From NCBI GenBank assembly GCA_947653315.1, contig CANTGP010000255.1:1-5017 (forward strand): DNA of 5,017 bases, read 5' to 3'. A program made the position numbers and the translations under genes. Positions 1-5,017 of the stretch are shown one piece after another. This DNA comes from an uncultured Lachnospiraceae bacterium. GTDB lineage: Bacteria; Bacillota; Clostridia; Lachnospirales; Lachnospiraceae. Within the stretch, counting starts at the first letter, position 1; the number at the start of each line of letters is the position of its first letter. The notes beneath the pieces were generated by a model. That model searched no databases, was not told where the DNA came from, and saw nothing but the letters and a program-made list of their open reading frames with translations.

Positions 1-29
1 GGATGCTTTAAAAACGGAGGAGTGGTAAG
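1..29 (+). other. Short leader, possible end of an upstream gene
   Basis: Only 29 bases precede the first gene, too few to show a promoter. Frame 2 is open from the window edge to a TAA at 26-28, which would end an upstream protein in ...DALKTEEW one base before the transporter's ATG. Frame 3 has a TAA at 9-11. Either could be the end of an upstream operon gene, but eight or fewer codons cannot distinguish a real gene end from chance. Confidence 0.2.
16..22 (+). promoter_or_regulatory. Ribosome binding site of the MMPL transporter
   Basis: GGAGGAG is a near-perfect complement to the 16S rRNA 3' end and lies 7 bases before the ATG at 30. It supports that ATG as the start. Confidence 0.85.
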
Positions 30-2537
30 ATGGCAGCACAACCTAAGGGCGGCAAGGAAGACGGCGGCTTTATGTTAAAGGTCGCCACATTCATTGTCGA
101 CAGACGTAACTTGTTTTTTCTGTTGTTCGGTATCGCCTTAATTTTTTCGGTGGTATCCATGAACTGGGTGACGGTGGAGAATGCCATGTCGGCATATCTG
201 CCGGATACGACGGAAACAAGACAGGGGCTTGACCGTATGGAGGAGCAGTTCATTACTTACGGTACGGCGAAAGTGATGGTTACGAACATTCCGTATGCGG
301 AGGCGGAGAACATCTCGGAGCGGATCGAGGAGCTTGATTCGGTGATCATGCTGACCTTTGACAGTACGGAAGAACATTATAACAATTTTTCGGCATTGTA
401 TGATATCACGTTTGGTTATGAGGAAACGGACGACCGTGCGCTTGCCGCCCTGGATGAAATCGAAGCGATGCTGGATGGGTATGATATTTTCGTTTCCACA
501 TCCATGGGGGATGCATCCGCAGAGCAGATTGCCAGTGAAATGCAGGTCATTAGTGTGTTGGTGGCAATCGTAGTGGTTTCCGTACTGCTTTTCACGTCGG
601 AGACATGGGCGGAGGTTCCGGTGCTTTTGCTGACTTTCTGCGCTGCGGCGCTGATTACGAAGGGAACGAATTTTATGATGGGGACCATTTCCTTCGTATC
701 CAATTCCGTGACCATTGTCCTGCAGCTTGCGCTGTCCATTGATTATGCCGTTATTTTCTGTAACCGCTATAAGGAAGAACACCAAAAACTGCCCACAAGG
801 GAAGCGGATATCGTGGCGCTGAGTAAAGCGATACCGGAGATATCTTCCAGCTCCTTAACGACGGTGGGCGGACTGATTGCCATGATGTTCATGCAGTTCG
901 GCATCGGCAGCGATATGGCGCTCTGCTTAATCCGTGCCATTGTTTTAAGCCTTTTGGCGGTTTTTCTGCTTATGCCGGGTCTTATCATGTTGTTTGGCAA
1001 TGCCATGGATAAGACGAAGCACAAGAGTTTCATTCCCAAAATTCCCTTTGTCGGAAAATTTGCATATGCATCGAAATATGTGATGCCGCCCCTGTTTTTG
1101 GTATTGATTGTTGCGGCGTATTTGGTGTCGTCCAAATGTCCTTACGTGTACGGCTATACCATGCTGGATACGCCGGTGCAGAGCGATGCCATGGTGGTGG
1201 ATGAGATGATAACGGAAAGTTTCGGCGATTCCAATATGGTGGCATTGGTGGTGCCGGCAGGCAATTATGAAAAGGAAAAGAAGCTGTTGGAGGAACTGGA
1301 TGCGAGAGAGGAAATCGACTACACCATGGGACTTGCCAATACGGAAGCCATGGACGGTTACATGCTGACGGATAAGCTGACGGCAAGGGATTTTTCCGAA
1401 CTTTTGGAACTGGATTATGAGGTTGCGCAGCTTTTGTACATGGCTTATGCGGTGAACGACGAAAATTATGCCAAAATCGTTAACGGGCTTTCTACATACA
1501 GCGTCCCGCTCATTGACATGTTCATGTTCCTGTATGACGAGGTGGATGAAGGATATGTCACGCTGGACGATGAAACCATGGATACGCTGGAGGAAGCCCA
1601 TACAAAGATGCAGATTGCCCTTGACCAGTTGCAGGGGGAGGAGTACAGCCGTATGCTGGTATACCTGAACCTGCCGGAAGAAGGGGAGGAGACGTTTGCC
1701 TTTTTGGATGAGATGCACCGGATTGCCGGACGGTATTATGAGGGAAGCATCCTGATTCCCGGCGAGGCGACCAGCCAGTATGATTTGTATAAGACATTCC
1801 AGCGGGATAATACGGTGGTAAACGTGGTTTCGATTATGGCGGTGCTGGTGGTGCTGCTGTTTACCTTTATGTCTGCCGGAATGCCCGTTCTGTTAATTAT
1901 GGTTATCCAGGGCGTTATCTGGATTAATTTTTCCGTTCCGGCGGTGCAGCAGAAAAATGTGTTTTTCATGAGTTACCTGATTGTCAGCTCGATTCAGATG
2001 GGCGCCAATATTGATTATGCCATCGTAATTTCGGGACGTTTTATGGAATTGAAAGACAAAATGTCCAAAAAGGACGCCATCATAGAAACGATGAACTTTG
2101 CGTTTCCTACCATCGTTACCTCCGGTTCCATGCTGGCGCTTGCCGGAATCCTGATCGGACAGATGTCCTCGGACGGCGCTATCTGCGGTATCGGGCAGTG
2201 TTTGGGAAGGGGTACCATTATGTCCATTGTAATCGTTATGTTTGTCCTGCCGCAGATTCTTCTGCTTGGGGAGAAAATCATAGACCGGACATCTTTTGCC
2301 GTATCCATTCCGTTAAAACTGGAGAAAAGCTCCGGGCTGATGCGTGTGGACGGTTTGGTGCAGGGACAGATTAACGGGACGGTAATCGGTGAAATGCACG
2401 GTTTCATACGCGGGGACGCAAGCCTGTTTGTCAACATGGGCAAAATGGAAACAAGGGAGGACGACGGCAGCGACCTGGCATTGCTTGTGCAGAAGGAAAA
2501 GGAGGACGCGGAAAATGAAGCGGATAGGGAAGCATAA
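30..2537 (+). CDS. MMPL family (RND superfamily) membrane transporter
   Basis: This is a complete 835-residue inner-membrane transporter. MMPL proteins are proton-driven RND-type exporters, often of lipids or other hydrophobic molecules; the substrate here is unknown. Hydrophobicity by eye gives 12 membrane segments in the 1+5/1+5 RND layout: TM1 near 27-45, TM2-TM6 at 172-324, TM7 at 352-368, TM8-TM12 at 596-748. Extracytoplasmic loops lie at about 46-171 and 369-595. Asp-Tyr pairs sit at the proton-relay positions known from MmpL3: D238-Y239 (LSIDYA) in TM4 and D662-Y663 (ANIDYA) in TM10. The matching halves show the usual internal duplication. The second loop is about 100 residues longer than the first and rich in acidic residues and helix formers. 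The cytoplasmic tail (about 750-835) has a Gly-x-hydrophobic-x repeat and then a highly charged end. The start is chosen from a good ribosome binding site at 16-22. The 3' end overlaps the following surface-protein gene by 23 bases, suggesting an operon. The family call is firm; the substrate is not assignable. Confidence 0.93.
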   Translation: MAAQPKGGKEDGGFMLKVATFIVDRRNLFFLLFGIALIFSVVSMNWVTVENAMSAYLPDTTETRQGLDRMEEQFITYGTAKVMVTNIPYAEAENISERIEELDSVIMLTFDSTEEHYNNFSALYDITFGYEETDDRALAALDEIEAMLDGYDIFVSTSMGDASAEQIASEMQVISVLVAIVVVSVLLFTSETWAEVPVLLLTFCAAALITKGTNFMMGTISFVSNSVTIVLQLALSIDYAVIFCNRYKEEHQKLPTREADIVALSKAIPEISSSSLTTVGGLIAMMFMQFGIGSDMALCLIRAIVLSLLAVFLLMPGLIMLFGNAMDKTKHKSFIPKIPFVGKFAYASKYVMPPLFLVLIVAAYLVSSKCPYVYGYTMLDTPVQSDAMVVDEMITESFGDSNMVALVVPAGNYEKEKKLLEELDAREEIDYTMGLANTEAMDGYMLTDKLTARDFSELLELDYEVAQLLYMAYAVNDENYAKIVNGLSTYSVPLIDMFMFLYDEVDEGYVTLDDETMDTLEEAHTKMQIALDQLQGEEYSRMLVYLNLPEEGEETFAFLDEMHRIAGRYYEGSILIPGEATSQYDLYKTFQRDNTVVNVVSIMAVLVVLLFTFMSAGMPVLLIMVIQGVIWINFSVPAVQQKNVFFMSYLIVSSIQMGANIDYAIVISGRFMELKDKMSKKDAIIETMNFAFPTIVTSGSMLALAGILIGQMSSDGAICGIGQCLGRGTIMSIVIVMFVLPQILLLGEKIIDRTSFAVSIPLKLEKSSGLMRVDGLVQGQINGTVIGEMHGFIRGDASLFVNMGKMETREDDGSDLALLVQKEKEDAENEADREA
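2352..2414 (+). repeat. Gly-x-hydrophobic-x tetrapeptide repeat in the transporter tail
   Basis: Within the cytoplasmic C-terminal tail, glycines 775, 779, 783, 787, 791 and 795 are spaced exactly four residues apart (12 bases). The middle residue of each spacer is hydrophobic: V777, I781, V785, M789, I793. The units are GLVQ, GQIN, GTVI, GEMH, GFIR and a final G. The DNA itself is not repetitive, so the pattern is held at protein level. It resembles short-period beta structures such as those of bactofilins, but the fold is inferred. Confidence 0.8.
2499..2505 (+). promoter_or_regulatory. Ribosome binding site of the GLUG surface protein
   Basis: AAGGAGG lies 9 bases before the ATG at 2515, inside the last codons of the transporter. 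It decides the start of the second gene: this ATG precedes a basic n-region and a hydrophobic core, as expected for a secreted protein. Confidence 0.88.
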
Positions 2538-2643
2538 ATGGAAGCATGGAAGGAACCGCAGGAGTTTTTATGCCAAGGCGTTGTCCTACGGGATGATACT
2601 CGCATTGTCCTGCAGCATGTTTCCGGTACAATACCTGTATGCG
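2515..2643 (+). other. Signal peptide of the GLUG surface protein
   Basis: Residues 1-21 form a long basic n-region (K2, R3, K6, K8, K10, R13, R15, R16, K21). Residues 22-42 give a hydrophobic core, and L41-Y42-A43 before E44 is a good signal peptidase I site. C33 follows A-L-S, a poor match to a lipobox, so a lipoprotein is less likely. Export by the Sec pathway is inferred. Confidence 0.8.
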
Positions 2644-5017
2644 GAAGAACCGGAAAACGCGGAAGCATCGGAAAACGCGGAAGAACCGGAAGAAAACACG
2701 GAGAAGGAAGCCGGAAGGGATGCGGAAGAAGAAACGGTTTGGGAAGTGGTTGAAATCAATACGGCAGAGGACTTTCTTTCCTTTGCGGCAAACTGTACCG
2801 TGGATGCGTGGTCTGCGGATAAGAGGGTGGTCCTGAATGCGGACATTGACCTGTCGGATACCGGATTTGGCGCCGTTCCGGTATTTACCGGTATTTTTGA
2901 CGGGCAGGGGCATACCATTTCGGGTTTCCGGTACAGCGGGGACGGTTATGTGGCAGGATTGTTCCGTTATATTGAAAAAGACGGGATTGTGGAAAACCTG
3001 ACGTTAAAAGGGGAAGTTATCGCATCGGATGAAAAAGAGTGTATCGGAGGTTTGTGCGGTGTCAATTACGGTACTATCCAAAAATGCAGTTTCCAGGGGA
3101 CAGTCAGCGGAAAAACCACTGTCGGCGGACTGGTGGGCGTTAACGAGGGCATGGGTACGGTACGGAACTGTTTTGCCGGGGGACGCGTGACGGGGTATTA
3201 TTCCACGGGCGGTATTGCCGGAAAGAACCATGGCGCCCTGTCTTACTGTGTCAACCGTTCCTGTGTTAACAATGACAGCGAATGGGTGGAGGAAGACGAT
3301 GAAATGGGCATGGGAATTTTCCTCAGCATCAGCATAACGGAATCCGAGGCGGAGATTTTCAGCGGTGTGGACACGGGGGGGATTGCGGGCTATTCCGACG
3401 GTGTGATTATCGGGTGCTCCAATTACGGCAGGATCGGGTATGAGCATACCGGATATAACATCGGCGGTATTGCCGGAAGACAGTCCGGCGTGGTAACGTC
3501 CTGCACGAATATCGGGACGGTGTACGGCAGGAAAGATGTCGGCGGTATTGTGGGACAGATGGAGCCATATATTGAAGTGGATGAAGCCATGTCATTGCGC
3601 AATGCGGTAAACCGACTCCATGATTTAATCGAAAAGACCATCGATGATATGGAAGCAGGGAAAAATGTCATGAAGGGGGATATCGACAGTCTGGCATCTT
3701 ACAGCGAAGGGGCGGTGGACGCCGGGGATGCGCTGGTGGGTCAGATTGGGGACTTTGTGGACAACAATCTGGATCAGGTGCAGGCGGTGACGGACCGGCT
3801 GGGGCATGTCACGGATATGCTTCCGGCGGTGTTTGATGATTTCTATGCCGCGGAGGACAGTTTTTCCGAGGCAAACAGGGAATTGATGAAAATAGCCGAT
3901 GAACTCAAGGAAATCGGGAATATCGGCGGTGAATATGTGGAAACGGATTACGGCAGGCTGACGCTGTTATCCACCGTGGGCGGGAATATCCTGAGTTTAC
4001 AGCATTATCCGCAGGCAGGGGATACCGTACATATCATGGTGGAGCCGAATGCGGATTATGGTTTGGAAAGTATCCGTGTGTCGGATGCAAACGGTAACGG
4101 TATCGGCGTGCAAATGGAAAATGACAGGGATTATTCTTTTGTGATGCCGGAGCCGAATGTCAGGGTGGAAGCATACTTTGGTTATCAGGGTGAAACGGAA
4201 GGGGACGGCGACGGGACGGACGATGGCGACGCGTCCGGAAAAGACAGTACAGACGGTAAGAAAGACGGAAGCCAAAGCGGTACCGACGCGGATAAGCCGG
4301 GGAGCGGAACGGCGGCGGACGGTATGACGGGCGTCGGGGGAACGGCGCCGGATGGCGGAGCGGAAGGGAACGGGAAGCCGGATGGCACAATACCGGGAGC
4401 GGGAGCCGGTCAGCCGGATATCAGCGCACCGGGAAGCAGCCGGCCGGACAGCGGAACGCCGGGGACGGACAAAGAACGGCCGGATGACGGTGTACCGGGA
4501 AGCGGTCAACCGGATGCCGGGAACGCAGGCGGCAGCGGAACAAACCCAGACGGGGGAACGGACGGAAGCGGCAGTAACGGTGGAGACGGGAGCATCCCGG
4601 GAAGCGGAAACCCGGACGGCGGTACCGCAGGAAGCGGAAGTGACGGAGCGGATATGGGTGTACCGGGAAGCGGAAGTCCGGACAGCGGTACTGCAGGAAG
4701 CGGGATTGAAAGCGGTAAGCCGGATGCCGGTGGTTCGGAAACGGACGGGAGCGCCGGCACGCCGGATGGTGCGGACGGACAGCCAAACCAGGGCGGGGCG
4801 GATGCGGACGGCAGTATCCCTGACGGCAAAGATGCCGGTATGGACGGAACAGAAAGCGCATTGCTTTCCGGCAGACAGGAAGTTCACAGAATCAGCGCCG
4901 GATATACGCCAAGGCTGCTTATGGGTGCGGGAAACGGTATTGTTTCGGACAGGAAAAGCATTATTTTGGATACGGAAATGAATGATTCCGGAGATTCCGG
5001 CGAAGAAAACGGGGAAC
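2515..5017 (+). CDS. Secreted GLUG-repeat surface protein, partial at 3' end
   Basis: The reading frame is open from ATG 2515 to the window edge, giving at least 834 residues with no stop. Domains in order: signal peptide (1-43); Glu-rich spacer (44-75); an entry motif typical of GLUG/right-handed solenoid surface proteins (about 80-140, with NADIDLS at 108-114 and FTGIFDGQGHTI at 124-135); GLUG repeats with GG[LI]xG cores starting at residues 178, 204, 232, 288, 317 and 343; a helical segment (about 357-468); a divergent InlB B-repeat-like domain (about 477-558); a Gly/Ser/Pro/Asp linker (559-781); then a new, more ordered-looking stretch (782-834). GLUG and InlB-type repeats are common in exported Firmicute proteins and are thought to serve adhesion or envelope functions. 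No enzymatic motif is visible. The gene starts 23 bases before the upstream MMPL transporter stops, so the two are probably co-expressed. A C-terminal anchor (LPXTG, membrane helix or cell-wall-binding domain) would lie beyond the window. The secreted, repetitive surface protein call is firm; the exact role is unknown. Confidence 0.9.
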   Translation, partial: MKRIGKHKWKHGRNRRSFYAKALSYGMILALSCSMFPVQYLYAEEPENAEASENAEEPEENTEKEAGRDAEEETVWEVVEINTAEDFLSFAANCTVDAWSADKRVVLNADIDLSDTGFGAVPVFTGIFDGQGHTISGFRYSGDGYVAGLFRYIEKDGIVENLTLKGEVIASDEKECIGGLCGVNYGTIQKCSFQGTVSGKTTVGGLVGVNEGMGTVRNCFAGGRVTGYYSTGGIAGKNHGALSYCVNRSCVNNDSEWVEEDDEMGMGIFLSISITESEAEIFSGVDTGGIAGYSDGVIIGCSNYGRIGYEHTGYNIGGIAGRQSGVVTSCTNIGTVYGRKDVGGIVGQMEPYIEVDEAMSLRNAVNRLHDLIEKTIDDMEAGKNVMKGDIDSLASYSEGAVDAGDALVGQIGDFVDNNLDQVQAVTDRLGHVTDMLPAVFDDFYAAEDSFSEANRELMKIADELKEIGNIGGEYVETDYGRLTLLSTVGGNILSLQHYPQAGDTVHIMVEPNADYGLESIRVSDANGNGIGVQMENDRDYSFVMPEPNVRVEAYFGYQGETEGDGDGTDDGDASGKDSTDGKKDGSQSGTDADKPGSGTAADGMTGVGGTAPDGGAEGNGKPDGTIPGAGAGQPDISAPGSSRPDSGTPGTDKERPDDGVPGSGQPDAGNAGGSGTNPDGGTDGSGSNGGDGSIPGSGNPDGGTAGSGSDGADMGVPGSGSPDSGTAGSGIESGKPDAGGSETDGSAGTPDGADGQPNQGGADADGSIPDGKDAGMDGTESALLSGRQEVHRISAGYTPRLLMGAGNGIVSDRKSIILDTEMNDSGDSGEENGE
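2641..2700 (+). repeat. Glu-rich short direct repeats after the signal peptide
   Basis: The 15-base word CGGAAAACGCGGAAG occurs at 2651-2665 and 2669-2683 (period 18). GCGGAAGAACCGGAA occurs at 2641-2655 and 2677-2691 (period 36). All are in phase with the codons and encode an acidic spacer of ENAE/EEPE units just after the predicted cleavage site. In-frame periods mean that copy changes would alter spacer length without a frameshift. Confidence 0.8.
2941..3567 (+). repeat. GLUG repeat array (beta-solenoid) with cysteine ladder
   Basis: A degenerate first unit (VAGLF, residues 146-150) is followed by GG[LI]xG cores at 178, 204, 232, 288, 317 and 343. Spacings are 26, 28, 56, 29 and 26; the 56 equals two units. 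Five units carry one cysteine at a matching place 13-15 residues after the GG: C191, C219, C245, C301 and C330. This fits the known GLUG consensus in Firmicutes, where each turn has an asparagine/cysteine-rich strand. The last unit (343-347) lacks the cysteine and runs into GQMEP and then helix. Confidence 0.85.
3583..3918 (+). other. Helical segment between solenoid and InlB-like domain
   Basis: Residues about 357-468 change abruptly from Gly/Asn/Cys-rich strands to amphipathic, acidic helix-type sequence with few Gly or Pro. Examples are RLHDLIEKTIDDME, VDNNLDQVQAVTDRL and ELMKIADELKEIG. Spaced hydrophobics suggest two to four helices or a coiled coil. No family was recognised. Loosely similar helical heptad regions occur in YhgE/Pip-type envelope proteins, but the resemblance is by impression only. 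Confidence 0.65.
3943..4188 (+). other. Divergent InlB B-repeat-like domain
   Basis: Residues about 477-558 show the usual order of this small beta domain: a GG-N-I strand (492-495), PQAGDTVHI (499-507), EPNADYGLESIRV (about 510-522), DANGNG, then YSFVMPEPNVRVEAYF (about 538-555). The FxMPxxxVxVxAxF ending is the most recognisable mark. Such domains are spacers or ligand-binding modules in Gram-positive surface proteins. A single copy is seen. Confidence 0.75.
4189..4857 (+). repeat. Low-complexity Gly/Ser/Pro/Asp linker
   Basis: Residues 559-781 are almost only G, S, P, D, A, T, E, N, K and Q. There is no Phe, Trp, Tyr, Leu, Cys or His. A motif [IVA]PG[SA][GS]xPD recurs at about 4426, 4492, 4594 and 4660, with PDGG/PDSG/PDAG variants between. 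The composition makes it GC-rich and leaves long open frames on other strands and frames, which are not genes. It is probably a flexible, acidic stalk between the folded outer domains and the C-terminal part. Confidence 0.88.
4594..4704 (+). repeat. Pair of 45-base direct repeats in the linker
   Basis: The copies at 4594-4638 and 4660-4704 match at 38 of 45 bases by eye and encode IPGSGNPDGGTAGSG and VPGSGSPDSGTAGSG. They are in phase, and a weaker relative lies at 4492-4539. This suggests expansion by in-frame duplication followed by drift. Confidence 0.75.

Noticed and set aside
198..212. LPDTT in the transporter as a sortase-like motif
   Set aside because: It lies at residues 57-61 in the first extracytoplasmic loop, not near a C-terminal hydrophobic tail, so it cannot be a sorting signal.
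945..1718. A 257-residue minus-strand open frame inside the transporter gene
   Set aside because: The product is His/Gln/Arg-rich with no recognisable domain, and it lies wholly opposite a well-supported MMPL coding sequence.
2515..2643. Surface protein as a lipoprotein through C33
   Set aside because: The residues before C33 are A-L-S rather than an L-[AS]-[GA] lipobox, while L-Y-A at 41-43 gives a good signal peptidase I site.
2538..2753. A 71-codon + strand open frame starting one base after the transporter stop
   Set aside because: It overlaps the start of the surface-protein gene in another frame. Its translation is Gly/Arg/Lys-rich, and the AAGGAGG at 2499-2505 is placed for ATG 2515, not 2538.
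4390..4704. Recurring short units in the linker as a possible CRISPR array
   Set aside because: The units are irregular in spacing and diverged, and they keep codon phase inside a long open frame. There are no identical repeats with unique spacers.
3997..4887. A 296-residue open frame on the minus strand, and others near it in several frames (including + strand 4352-4981)
   Set aside because: They are mirrors of the low-complexity GC-rich linker of the + strand surface protein. Their translations are biased Arg/Pro/Ser-rich sequence without domains, and the + frame 2515-5017 has a ribosome binding site, signal peptide and recognised domains.

Overview
The window looks like a piece of a Gram-positive, low-to-mid GC Firmicute genome, most likely a gut-type Clostridia/Lachnospiraceae bacterium. 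This is inferred from the strong AGGAGG-type ribosome binding sites, the MMPL transporter and GLUG-repeat surface protein, and the codon use. No rRNA or marker gene is present to fix the taxon. Both genes lie on the + strand and fill almost the whole window. No RNA gene, mobile element, CRISPR array, terminator or convincing promoter is visible.

Layout. Bases 1-29 are a short leader with a ribosome binding site; an upstream gene could end in it, but this cannot be shown. Bases 30-2537 encode a complete 835-residue MMPL/RND-superfamily membrane transporter. It has 12 predicted membrane segments, two extracytoplasmic loops and the paired Asp-Tyr motifs in TM4 and TM10. Its unusual C-terminal tail has six glycines spaced exactly four residues apart. 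Bases 2515-5017 encode a secreted surface protein of at least 834 residues that runs off the window end. Its start overlaps the transporter's end by 23 bases and has its own AAGGAGG ribosome binding site. This second gene is open at its 3' end and is the main content of the second half of the window. In order it carries a signal peptide, a Glu-rich spacer, a GLUG beta-solenoid with a regular cysteine ladder, a helical segment of about 110 residues, a divergent InlB B-repeat-like domain, a Gly/Ser/Pro/Asp linker of about 223 residues with no aromatic residues, and the beginning of another segment.

How they may work together. The overlap and separate strong ribosome binding sites argue for co-transcription and coordinated translation of a membrane transporter and an exported envelope protein. 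The second protein has its own signal peptide, so it need not be a cargo of the transporter. It may be an accessory or partner acting on the outer face of the membrane, for example through the helical segment that follows the solenoid. That is inference. The substrate of the transporter cannot be read from the sequence.
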